From positions 62,001-126,000 of the forward strand of contig SADC01001277.1 in the NCBI GenBank assembly GCA_004194705.1: a stretch of DNA of 64,000 nt, in the 5' to 3' direction. The position numbers and the translations under genes were made by a program. The notes under the pieces were generated by a model. It was not told where the DNA came from, did no database searches, and worked only from the letters and a program-made list of their open reading frames with translations. Shown here piece by piece: positions 54,244 to 64,000 of the stretch. This DNA comes from Ditylenchus dipsaci (Eukaryota > Nematoda > Chromadorea > Rhabditida > Anguinidae). Every line of letters begins with the position of its first letter. Positions within the stretch are counted from its first letter, which is position 1.

Positions 54244-54846
54244 ATACTTTTTCAAGCAAGGGTCTTGCTCGGACTTATGTTGCAGGCTTGGGCTTGAGAT
54301 TCGAGCCAGGAAAGCTAGAAAAAGTGGTGAAAAAGCGAAAAAGTTGAAAATACGAATTTGGGAACATAGGGTATACAGCACTTAAGCTAAAAAAAAATAA
54401 TTGCTAATGTAAACTTTCGGAATTTGAAATTAAACTTAATTTTCTTTTTACAGTCTAGAGCATCAGATCAAGACCACTTATACAAGCATGCTCAAAATCC
54501 AAAAACGGATATTACATGTTGGAGATTCTCCGGATCATTGATTTTTATTTAATTTTTTTCTATTTTCTGTTACCAACTTTGTTTAGGATTTTTGTAATTC
54601 ATTCTCAAGATGTATACCGTAGTCTCCGCATGCTTCAGACCGCCCAAAAAATGACTCATATTGTTTCAATTTCCTTGTTATTTTCCCTGTTAGTTTCCCT
54701 TTGCCTTTTCAACCAAAAAAGTGCGTGTGATACAACTGTGTAACAATAATAAGCATTTTTGTCTTACTTATATCTACAATATTCCAGAAAAAGAGCTCAG
54801 AAACCATTATTTATTTCTAGTGCTGCATTTCCACTACGAAACATAA

Positions 54847-54959
54847 ATGTTGCACAATTCAGCTCTGGACGCCTTCAATCCGCTCAATAGCCCCTCCTTT
54901 AATTTATTTTCTAACTTCAGTGAGTCGACTGTTTTGGATGCAGCTCACAAAAAGCTCAG
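54847..54959 (+). CDS. Candidate first exon of the mab-3-like gene
   Basis: An ATG-initiated open stretch of 37 codons, less AT-rich than its flanks, ends at a good donor (CTCAG|gtatgtg). It includes FNPLNSPSFNLFSNF. Its phase (2 bases carried) does not fit the acceptor at 58465/58466, which needs 1 carried base. It would fit an acceptor at TTTGAAG about 20 bases upstream, or an intermediate exon could lie in between. It may also belong to no gene. Confidence 0.4.
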
Positions 54960-55275
54960 GTATGTGTTGCCTACAAACAGTTGCAGAAAACACTGAATTA
55001 GTAATTTAAGTCAGTAAAACACTTGTCGCCTTTATATTAATAAAATAAAGTGTCCGTTAGTGCCTGTAGTTTTAGAGTATGTTGCTGAAATTATAGCTTT
55101 GAAGATTAAAAATAGATATTAGTTTTTGATAATTTTTAAATCCTAGTATATCATTAAGATACTGTCCTTTGCCTCAATCAAAACTATTTATTTCAAGAAA
55201 GGGTTATTATTGTGCAATCGACTCTGGTTCAAAGTACCATGGAACTTGATCAGCACAGGAATTTATACGATTTAA

Positions 55276-55509
55276 TAGACCATTGCCACCTGTTTTGAAT
55301 TGTCCCCCGCCAATTAAAATTTTTTCGCCTAATCATTGAGTTCCTGTACAGATTTTTCAGCTTGGTTTATAACAAAACAAGGTCTATATTTTAATTTTAG
55401 GTGTAGTTTTGTTAGAAATCAAGTTGAAAAATCCATACAGAAGTTCAATGATCCAGAAAAAAATTTGAATTGGCGCGGGACAACCGTTGTCGGAGACGGC
55501 AATGGCCCT
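55276..55509. repeat. TTAA-flanked MITE (copy 4)
   Basis: 234 bp with TTAA at 55272-55275 and 55510-55513, ends TAGACCATTGCC and GGCAATGGCCCT. Interior (CTGTACAGATTTTTCAGCTTG and complement) matches the 33.7-kb copy. Confidence 0.75.
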
Positions 55510-55682
55510 TTAAATTTGCACAAGACTCTTCAGATCATGTCAAATATGTTTTTTAATTATTTTTGTATGCATTTATAATTTGAATTTTTTCAATATTCAG
55601 TACAAAACAAGTTGCATATAGAAGAATTTTACCGCCATGGAAGTCGCCTGAAGCTAAATACTCAATGAGTGCGACTTTTTTC

Positions 55683-56000
55683 ATACTCTCTCACTCAGAA
55701 ATGGTCATAGTTTTTTTCTTGCATTCAAATTTTTCTGAAGTTGATGTAATCTTGTAGCTAAGATATAGGGCTACAAAATGAGTTACTGATCAAGTCAATG
55801 TTGTTTTGAAAAAGTTTGGAGAAGATGAGTGGATCCGCATTCTGGAGCCGCATTCGGATCCGCAGTGCGGGCTTTTAAAAAACATTGACTTTTTCAGTAC
55901 CTCATTTTGTAGCCCTGTATCTTAGCTACAAGATTACATCAACTGCGGAATTATTTAATGCGGGAAAAAGGTTATAGCTATTCATGAGTGATTAGGGCAA
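55683..56000. repeat. Inverted repeat with CTTGTAGCTAAGAT motif
   Basis: Arms 55683-55800 and 55890-56000 mirror each other (GATGTAATCTTGTAGCTAAG and complement), with a GGATCCGCA-rich centre. The GTAGCCCTG...CTACAAG motif also occurs at 18.44, 18.57, 21.10, 31.13 and 38.01 kb. Confidence 0.65.
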
Positions 56001-56750
56001 AAAAAGGACGCTTGCGTTGGTGTTGAGCTTTAACTCTTCCGATCCGTCAATATCAAGCAACGTTGTGCTCGATTAATGGATGGTAAAACAATTTTTTATG
56101 TGAAAGATAAATAATTTGAAACTATTATTGACATAATTAGAGTAGTCCCGTGAGAATTCAAATTCTGCAAATTCTCGTACTTATCAAGTTTTATGGTTCT
56201 TTTAAGACAGCCAAGGACCAACTCCCTGCTGTTTTAACAACAGTTGTGAGTTAGCATGTGTCCTAAGTAAAAGCATTCTCAATGGTAGGGTCGATTATAT
56301 TGGGACAGTCAATTAGGCCTATCTTTCTTTGTAAACCAAGCAAATCAAACTTTGCTTTCATAAGGGAGGAAAATATCCTCTGTGAGAGATTCGACTGTAT
56401 AGGGTTTTTTGAGACGAAATTAGTTCCTCTTTTTTATTTTGGAAAATGATACAGTAGTTGTGGATGTTTGTGTCAGCTTGTAGCCCTAGGCTTCCTCCTT
56501 CAAATAAGCCATAATCTTTTAGTTTGGCAGCTTTCTTAGAAGCGATAAAACGATGAAGTCACTTTATTTTAAAAAAGAAACTATCTACGTCAGTTTTTAG
56601 CACTTTTGCTTGCTAAAAATGGAACAAATAAAAAACAATTGAAAAGCTGCGTGGAAAGTGTTGGAAAAATGTGAAAAAATATAACACTTCTTTACAAAAT
56701 CTGAAATTTAACTAAAATATGGTTAGCTGAGATGAATATCTTCTCGCAAT

Positions 56751-56956
56751 CAGGGTTCACAGATCGAAAATCGCAAAAGCAGGATCTTGTTTCCAAAAAG
56801 CAGGAAGTTAAACCAAAAAATCTACAAAAAGCAGGAATAAGCTGTTATAAAATGCTGTGAGAAGTGCGAAAATTCCTGCTTTTTCACGGACAAAAAGCAG
56901 ATTTTAAAATCAAAAAGCAGGAGCTTCCTGCTAAAGCAGGATATCTGTGAACCCTG
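56751..56956. mobile_element. 206-bp hAT-type MITE with AAAAGCAGGA arrays
   Basis: Perfect ends CAGGGTTCACAGAT and ATCTGTGAACCCTG, exact 8-bp duplication CTCGCAAT at 56743-56750 and 56957-56964. The interior repeats AAAAGCAGGA and its complement. Confidence 0.9.
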
Positions 56957-57071
56957 CTCGCAATGCTTTTTTCCATTCTTTTTCAAATTAAAAAAACTCA
57001 ACATTTTATTGTATTCTTTTCTTGAAAAAATATAAAAGAATTATTTTTACAGCAAAATTTATTGTTAACTT

Positions 57072-57180
57072 GTGCCATTTAAGTTTGTACCCCTTCAGTT
57101 TGTGCCCTTCTATCAGCAATTTTAAACCGATAAAATGCCAAAAAAGGGCACAAACTGAAGGGACACAAACTCAAATGGCA
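57072..57180. repeat. Short palindromic MITE
   Basis: TGCCATTTAAGTTTGTACCC and complement at the ends, CTTCAGTTTGTGCCCTT inside both arms. Confidence 0.7.
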
Positions 57181-57410
57181 AAACTTACTCCTTCTCGATA
57201 ATTCACAGTTTAATATAATCTAAAAATGTGTTTTTTTTTCGTTTTTTCCTTAAATTTTTTTGGCAGGGCCAGAAAGTTTTTAAAATTTGAAGAGAGAAAA
57301 TTTTGAAGAAAGAAAAAAATTCCGCCTCTGCCTTTTTTTTTCACTGTAACGGAAGGGCATGCCCATGCAAGACCATTAACATTGGCTTTGTCGGACCCAT
57401 TACCTGGGTC

Positions 57411-57578
57411 CATACCTGCAGCGCCGCCGGTGGCACAGCCAAGCGCCAGCGCCGGCGGTGGCGGCGCCGCCGGCCCCGTTTTTTGAAAAAGCCCGGCGGC
57501 GCCGCCAGGCGCCGACGGCGAAAATTTTTGAGCGCTGGCGGCGGCGCCGGCGGTGATTTTGGCGGCGCTGCAGGTATG
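57411..57578. mobile_element. 168-bp hAT-type MITE with CGCCGG arrays
   Basis: Ends CATACCTGCAGCGCCGCC and GGCGGCGCTGCAGGTATG. Exact 8-bp duplication CCTGGGTC at 57403-57410 and 57579-57586. A GC-rich interior made of GGCGGCGCC motifs. It lies in the presumed first intron of the mab-3-like gene. Confidence 0.9.
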
Positions 57579-58465
57579 CCTGGGTCATGTTATACACTGA
57601 AAATCCGATCGAAAAACCCTAAAATCTTGAAGAATCTAAAAAATCAGCCGCGTTTAGATTGTAAATTATCATTTTCCTTTAACTTTATTAGCGTATCGTA
57701 TACTCTTCCTGTTTACCATATTACAAAACATCCAAAAAGTGTATTTCATATCTGATTATCAAAAACAAATACAACACCAGACTTTTTATTCAATTCAAAG
57801 AAAATAAAACAAAATAATAATCATAAAAAAGGAAGACGAAAATTGTGTTGTGTCAACTTTCTCGTAATCTTCAAAAGTACAAGTCATTCTAAACACCTGT
57901 CTGGTTTCTTATTGTCGTCCCTCCCAGCCAAAAAACTTTTGTTGTTATTGTGGAAAGTATTAATTCCCAGCAATACTACTGTGGTCGGCACATATTAGAG
58001 AAAAAAGTGGGTAATTAATATTTACGCGCATATACACTACGCAATTTTGCATGCACTTTTTTCGGAATTGCACTTAATGATTGAGTTCTTAGGCGGGCAA
58101 GGTGGACAAAAAGTGCAGAAGACTGTTATTAATTTCTTACTCTTGACTTGTTCTCTAAAAGTTGAGCTCGTAGTTCCTCTTCTCGGTGGAAATGTTTGTT
58201 AGTTGAGAGAGATAGTAGTCATTGGGTGTTCTGCGAATACACGTGTGTGCATGTGGTATTTGGTTGAAGCAGTGTACTTTCTTATTAATTGGAAAATTAA
58301 TTCCGCTCAAATAGTGTGTGAGTGAGCAGACCACTACCTATAACTAAGGCTACAATTAAACTACTTTTGTTTGTTCAATTGTTTAAGTTGCCGTTTGGCT
58401 TGAGTTTAGGCTGAAGACATGCTTTTAGTATTAACTTATTTGAAGTAAAATTAAACATTTTCCAG

Positions 58466-60903
58466 CTTCCTCATCTAAAAGGATCTATTATTGCCAGAGG
58501 TGTTTGAACCACGGTAGACTGGCTCCACGCAAGAATCACAAAGCCGAGTGTATTTATTGTGAGTTTTTATTTTATTAACACTTTGTTTTGCCTTTTTCAA
58601 AGAACCAAGCTCACGGTGGTTTGGTGGTCCTCCGCTAATGTTTGTGTTAAAAAACGTAAATAGTATCAAATGATACCTTTTTTATTGATTTTTCCTTCGA
58701 ATATATATCATACACACATTTGATTTAAAAGAAAATCACCGTAAAATTTTCTATTTTTATAAAATATTAAAATAATCAAGAACATGTACTGATGACTATA
58801 CCCTAGCTGTACAAATGCGAAACAAAATAAACTAATGTCATCAATATTAAATTTGATGACTTCCTCACAAAAAAACGCGAGCGAGACATCTTTTTTTGGC
58901 TAAATAAAGCGAGCAAGCCTAGTTCACGTATATTTAACAGCCATTTTAAATCATATACAATTTTTCAGCTCAGTGCGACTGTGAAAAGTGTATATTGGTG
59001 GAGCGTAGACGGGTACTCAACACTCAACTACACGAACTGGAAGAGTTGCAGGAGCAACCAAGGGTTGAACAACCCAACAAATCAGGTATTTTACTTTTAT
59101 TTGACACCCACAAATGCAATTCTCATCCTTAGAAATGTTTAGAAACCACTACAGTAGAACACGGTCAGGAGAAAATAGCAGACATGCATTCCAAGACATC
59201 TCCCCCTCCAGCAACCTGTCCTCTCCACTGTCTTCGGCTGCCCAATCTCCTCTGTCCACTTCTTCAGTGCTGCTGGCGACAGCCGACAGTACCATCAACG
59301 ATTTTTTCGTGAGCCAACAACAGTCTTTGTTTCCTTCATCTGCTTCATCGCCCACTGGACTAAGGCTCAAAGGAGGTTGGTGACATTTCAGATAAGGCTT
59401 CTATAGAAACAAACTTTCCAATGAAATTCACATATTTTGGGTTGTCACAAAACACACGCCAAATAAAAAGACTTTTAACAGAAATTCTAACAGCCGAATA
59501 CCTAAATTTTTTCTCAAGACCGAAAATACCCAATTTTTTTAATGAAAACCGTTGTTTTTAACTTTTTGTCTTCTTCTTGCACCAAAATGTTTGTGATCCC
59601 TAATATTTTTTCATAGTTATGTCTGTTTGGCTAGAATTAACGGTGATTTTTTATAGAACGTGTTCCACAATGTCAAAAGTGTAGTCAGCATGGTAATTTA
59701 TACTTTATTTTTTCAATTCTCCAATTTTAATCATTGAATTTTTAGGTCGAAAAGTACGCCTGAAGGGCCATAAGCGCTTCTGTGCCTTTAAAGATTGCAC
59801 ATGCCCTAAGGTAATTTTTAATTTAATTATTTATTATTTGTTTATTTTTAAACAAATTATTCTGATTCAGTGTCAAGTGATAACAGAACGGCAGAAACTA
59901 ATGGCAGACCAGATCAAAATCCGGAGAAGGCAGTCTAAAGACACGTGGATGAAGTTGAGAAGACAGCGACTCACTTCTGACGTTTCTTTAGGTGGTGGTA
60001 CAAACATGACTAGTCAGTCATCTGCACTAGATGATGACCAATCTCCTTTATCCAACAACTATTTGAGCCAGTTAAACAAATTTTGTAAGTACTTTTTTTT
60101 TGGAAAAATTTACCCAAAAAATATCCTAATTTCATCTATTTCTAGACAAAAACATCTCTTCAAGCAGCAACCATCTGGCATCAACTTTTTTGAGCGACTC
60201 TCTATACAAAAGCAGTCCCAATTGTTCCAGTCAATCAAGCTTGTTCGATAATCCTTTCCTGACATCCTCTTCCGTCCAGCAACATCAACCCCTGGTGGAC
60301 TACTCCAATCTCAATGAATTAATAGCTGAAAAACAGCGAGAAATAATCGCCCAAATGCTTGCTTCAAACGCTTTTAAACCAAATTTCAACGAACCCATGG
60401 ACTTCTCTACTAAAGCAACAGCAAGCCATTGGCCCAATTCATCGTTCAGCACTCCCAGCCAGTCGATTATGGATGCTTTGCTTGCCAAAATTTCCCAACA
60501 TCAGTCGCAAAATACAGAAATTTCTCCACCTGCTTGCAGCTTTTCTCCTACCAGCAGCCTATTGCCGACCACTCCGTTATATTTGAATGGTTTGCATCCA
60601 CTGGCTGGAGCCATGTCCTTTCCCACGCTGACCACATCTCCGAATAGTCAATTCAACTTTTCTTCAGACGGCTGTGCCATATCTTTGCCATCCGAAGATG
60701 ACACTGTCAATAGCCAGGTGTCGCCACCCTGCTTGTGGAATAATACTACAGAGCCTAATTTCACGGCTCAACAGCTCATGCTCCTCCAGCTGATAAATGC
60801 TCAACAACAAAATGGTCATCAAACAGATGTGGAGGAACAGAAAGAAGAGGAGCTGATCACATCATCGTCCACTTCTATGTCCCAATTGCTGCAATGCTGT
60901 TGA
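58466..60903 (+). CDS. mab-3: MAB-3-type transcription factor with two DM domains
   Basis: Seven exons read in phase: 58466-58558, 58969-59085, 59133-59375, 59657-59692, 59746-59810, 59871-60084 and 60146-60903. DM domain 1 spans the first two: YYCQRCLNHGRLAPRKNHK, then CDCEKCILVERRRVLNTQL. After a Ser-rich linker, DM domain 2 spans the next three: PQCQKCSQHGRKVRLKGHK, then CAFKDCTCPKCQ and a basic recognition helix (LMADQIKIRRRQSKD). The 250-residue tail is Ser/Gln-rich and low-complexity. Two DM domains and the YYCQRCLNHG start are the signature of nematode MAB-3, which drives male-specific development and represses yolk genes. The initiator ATG is upstream, since no ATG precedes domain 1 in this exon. 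DMD-3-like is the alternative. Confidence 0.9.
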
Positions 60904-61327
60904 GCCAGGAGCAAATGCAGTTGCTGAATAATTCTTCTTCATTTTCTCAGCCGTAGATGTGTAATTTTAGTTTGAGTTTCTGAGTCATGTCGCATTGGAA
61001 GGGTGATAATTGTTTACGGATATTTACTTCATTAATTTTTGACAATGAAGTTGTGATATATTTTTTTCTGAAACGAGACTTTTCGCTTCTTTTACTGCAT
61101 TGAAAAAAAATTTATTGCTTTGTGTAATTTTTTTCGCAACTTGCTTTTAAGATTTTTTCAAGCTAATTTTTTCGCTCATCTAGTGCTAATTTTTTATGTA
61201 GAATCAGACTTTTCATTTATTTCGGCTATTTTAAATGTCTGTGGCAACGTCAAAACTAATTTTTATGAAAAATGAACAATAAGGAGGAAAATAATGAAAA
61301 AGTTGACAAAATGGCTTGAATTTCTGA

Positions 61328-61759
61328 TACAGTCAAACCTCGATAAGTCGGCATCCCCAAAAGTTCGTTCCAGCCTTGGGTCCGACACTTTTTTTAACCC
61401 AATTTTTGAAAGCATTTTCCAGTTCTGTTTTTACGATCTTGTCGGAAATATCGTCAGGATTCCGATTTCGCCGATCGTTTTTTAAAAATATTGCAATTTC
61501 ATCATTAAAAGAGCAAAACCTCGATAGGCCGGCACCCTTTTTTTGAAAAGGGGTGCCGGCTTTTCGAGGTTTTGCTTTTTTAACCCAAATTTTGTTTTGT
61601 TTCCAAAAAATGATCGGCAAAATCGGAATCCTGACGATATTTCCGACCAGACTGTAAAAACAGAACTGGGAAAAGCTTTCGAAAATTGGGTTGAAAATAG
61701 TGTCGCACCCAAGTCGTGAACGAACTTTTGGGGTGCCGGCTTATCGAGGTTTGATTGTA
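61328..61759. repeat. Pogo-like MITE with nested palindrome
   Basis: Ends TACAGTCAAACCTCGATAA and complement (TTATCGAGGTTTGATTGTA), arms about 150 bases. At the centre (61511-61577) a second palindrome GCAAAACCTCGATAGGCCGG repeats the end motif. TA at both edges fits Tc1/mariner/pogo insertion. Confidence 0.75.
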
Positions 61760-61770
61760 GTGAAAGGCTT

Positions 61771-61838
61771 CCAGTCAGAACCGAGCCCACGTCTAAATCA
61801 CACCAGGGCTTTCGCTATACCACTGAGCTACACAGACT
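61771..61838 (-). repeat. tRNA-like sequence, degenerate
   Basis: Minus strand GTAGCTCAGTGGTATAGCG is a near-perfect A box. The B box is weak (GGGCTCGGTTCTGAC) and the acceptor stem does not pair. Either a decayed tRNA gene or a SINE head. Confidence 0.45.
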
Positions 61839-61839
61839 T

Positions 61840-62690
61840 TTAAACGCCCTTCGTGTTAAATGATAAGTTATTCCTAACAGGGTGTCCAATTGCTTTCATG
61901 ATCCTGCATAAAAAACAATTAATTTTTAGGCGAGTGAAAAAATCATCTGCTGCAATTCCATTTTATTCAATAAACCATGCAGAGATAATTTTCAAAAAGC
62001 TGTAAAAAGATTTTTTTCTTTATGTAAATTGTTGTATTGCTATACATACTGGTGAATTTTTACTTGCAAAATTTATAAACATTATTTACTATTAGTCCGA
62101 ATTTGTTAGATAATTGTGATACATTTTTTAATTTTCGGAATAAATTTCCTACCTCTTTAACAATATTTATTTCCTCGTTTTTTTCATTCAAAAAACTTCA
62201 AAACAAACTTTCAAAAGACGTGAGAGTATAATTTGTAATCAGCTCTGACTCCTCTTTTTTCTATCAAGAATGCGAGTTTCTTAGTAGAGTTGTATCTTGA
62301 GCAATAATTCTTTAAGTAATAATTGCTGCCTATGTTTGTTTGCAAAATGTTGTATTTAACTTATAGAGCAGAATAAAAAAGATTTGTGTAAACAATGAGT
62401 CACATGTGTTATTTAAAAAAAATTACTGCAGTTGAACATTTTAAGGTTGTTTCAATTTAAAAAATTACCGTATTCACTCTGTTACCTCCCCACCCCTATC
62501 TTTTTGACTATGATTTCTGGCCATTTCAAAAATTTTAGGGGTTGAAAAATAACTCTCCATCGGGATTCAATACAGTGAAAACGGCAATAGGCACCAGATA
62601 ATGTGCAGGACGTTTGAAGGGATGAGATTTAATTTCCCTTTAAAAATAGAAAACAGTGGCAGAATCAAGGGTGTTATAAAAAGCAGCAAG
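61840..62690. other. Stretch between mab-3-like and KH genes
   Basis: AT-rich. A TACCGTA-family relic (ACCGTATTCACTCTG ... GGGGTTGAAAAATAAC) lies at about 62.47-62.57 kb. Nothing else recognised. Confidence 0.4.
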
Positions 62691-62724
62691 AGACTTAAAA
62701 ATTACTCAGATGTGCGCTGAAATG

Positions 62725-62990
62725 TTTCAGATGCTTTTAAGCGATAGGAGCTTGTCCAATAAAATTACAGGAGGTAAAAAAATATGATACCCTTTTTATT
62801 TGTTGTGAATGATCGTTTTTGTGAATGATTTTTTTCGAAAATTCTTGTTGTTGTTGGTTTCTTGAATTTTTTCGTTGATTTTCGGAAGATTTTGGTGATA
62901 ACTCTGCCTTATCTTTAAGATGGACAATAGAAGGGAGGGGTGGGAGTTTTTCGAGTTCTTTTACCCGTTGATTCCACAAATTCAATCTAT
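62725..62990 (-). CDS. Possible small coding exon, minus strand
   Basis: An open frame on the minus strand encodes a hydrophilic, Lys/Gln-rich segment (LWNQRVKELEKLPPLPSIVH). It reaches a possible donor (AAAAG|gtatca, about 62789) and a short in-phase last exon after TTTCAG near 62737. No ATG is found in the exon and no family is recognised. It would overlap nothing but ends close to the KH gene on the other strand. Confidence 0.2.
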
Positions 62991-63100
62991 CTCACAGAGC
63001 TTGATACGAGGCACAGAAAAGTTCATTTTAATCTTTGTTATCTAAAATTATAATTAGATAAGATTTACATAGATGTGTATCGTTATTGCCTATTTCTCAG

Positions 63101-64000
63101 CTCATTATTGCTCTTACCTTGATCATCACCCAAGCTTGCCTTGCTATTGTTACCAGAATGCAGAAGAAGTATGTGTCCCACCGCTACATGATCAACCCCA
63201 TGTTTGTACCCAAGGTCATTGGCATCTCTGGGGTTGCTATTAAGAAGATTCAGGTATGTCGCCTCTTTTATGGGTATAATTCTTTGAAAAATCGTCTCTT
63301 ATTTGAATTGTCATTTTTTTACATGTTTGTGTTAGTTTTTTAAATATATATTTTTGCGCTATCGTGTATCCCGAAATCTCATCTTTTTAATAAGCTCTAC
63401 ATTCCATTGAATGATCTCAGAAACGCAGAGATATAGGTGTTAAGACAAAATAACACCTACTTTTTTCAAACCCCTAAATCCCTACATTTCTGGAATATTC
63501 GATGAAGTTTGATAGCTAATTGAGAAGTTGAGATCCTGGGCTACACGATAATGAAAAAAATATGTCAAATTTCATCCCAAAATTGACAAAGATGACAATT
63601 TAAAATTAGCAGAAATTTTTTCACAAATTAGCGTAAAAAATTAAATACCACCGGTTCTTAATCTTTTTTGAAAACCATGTTTTCGCCGAACCGGAATTTT
63701 GGTTTTCATTACGGTCGACGAATTTTTTTTCTGTGGCCAAACCGAAATTTTTTAAGCTTTTTGGCTTTTTGTAAACTTTACCCAAAAGTTTATTTTGCAG
63801 CAAGAAAGTGGAGCTCGAGTCGCTTTTGAAGGTCTTAACAGTTCTGAATACCCTAATGGAAGAGTGCTGCGCATCAAAGCCTTGGAACTGAGACCCTTTG
63901 AAATTGCTCGCCAAATGGTGGAAGAAATTTGTGGTCGAGAGAATATGCAACTCTTAGACGCACCTGATGACCAGTCAACTGTGAGCTCTGAATTCAGCAT
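63101..64000 (+). CDS. Membrane-anchored KH-domain protein, partial (TDRKH/Papi-like?)
   Basis: Two exons are visible, 63101-63253 and 63801 to the window edge, joined in phase 0 by CAG|gtatgt and TTGCAG|CAAG. The first encodes a hydrophobic anchor (LIIALTLIITQACLAIV) followed by basic residues and the start of a type I KH domain, MFVPKVIGISGVAIKKIQ, where GISG is the GxxG RNA-binding loop. The second completes it: QESGARVAFEG, then VLRIKALELRPFEIARQMVEE. An N-terminal anchor directly before a KH domain is the plan of TDRKH/Papi, a mitochondrial-surface piRNA factor with later Tudor domain. Only one KH is in view, so the assignment is tentative. The true start lies upstream (no ATG in phase before the anchor), and the gene runs off the window. 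Confidence 0.7.

Noticed and set aside
57303..57755. 150-codon open frame
   Set aside because: It crosses both ends of the 168-bp hAT-type MITE and its target duplication; the frame is a chance product of the GC-rich insert.
60190..60903. Separate gene starting at the ATG 60190
   Set aside because: The frame is the continuation of the last mab-3-like exon, which begins at an in-phase acceptor at 60146.

Overview
This is a stretch of an AT-rich animal genome. Genes are split by short, clean GT-AG introns, and the space between and inside genes is packed with small inverted-repeat elements. It is best read as a nematode. A two-DM-domain gene matches MAB-3, and a secreted protein carries a DB module, a cysteine-rich domain typical of nematodes. 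Nothing bacterial (operons, CRISPR, phage) is present.

Layout of genes. (1) 8.1-11.6 kb, + strand: a complete nine-exon cystinosin (lysosomal cystine/H+ exporter), with two PQ-loops and a C-terminal YDQV sorting motif. (2) 12.2-13.75 kb, - strand, convergent with it: a small three-exon, four-helix membrane protein of unknown function. (3) 15.5-24.1 kb, + strand: a coiled-coil protein of about 322 residues, with two introns full of inverted-repeat elements. (4) 34.06-36.76 kb, - strand: a secreted DB-module protein with a hAT transposon in intron 2. (5) 58.5-60.9 kb, + strand (5' exon not settled): a mab-3-type transcription factor with two DM domains. (6) 63.1 kb to the window edge, + strand: the start of a membrane-anchored KH-domain protein, possibly TDRKH/Papi-like. 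These genes have no evident functional link.

Mobile DNA dominates the rest. There are hAT elements and hAT-type MITEs with 8-bp target duplications (34.7, 52.1, 56.75, 57.4 and 26.9 kb; a degraded one at 29.5-30.3 kb), and TTAA-flanked MITEs (2.9, 12.65, 33.7, 55.3 kb) together with a piggyBac-like transposase remnant (40.8-41.2 kb). A frameshifted mariner transposase (38 kb) and a Ty3-type reverse-transcriptase fragment (25.5 kb) are also present. A foldback element with a 9-bp duplication lies at 21.75-22.87 kb, and several tRNA-derived SINE-like fragments are scattered through the window. A recurrent family has TACCGTA...TACGGTA ends.

I found no new multi-gene system. The most unusual signals are: the TACCGTA family, whose copies share a frame but each carry their own central palindrome that reappears near the opposite end; the many hAT-type elements whose ends are arrays of a motif private to each element; a 70-bp hAT-type MITE with an intact duplication; and an alternative acceptor in cystinosin that would remove its lysosomal sorting signal. 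All coordinates, splice sites and translations were read by eye, so exon ends may be off by a base or two, and family names rest on motif recognition, not database searches.
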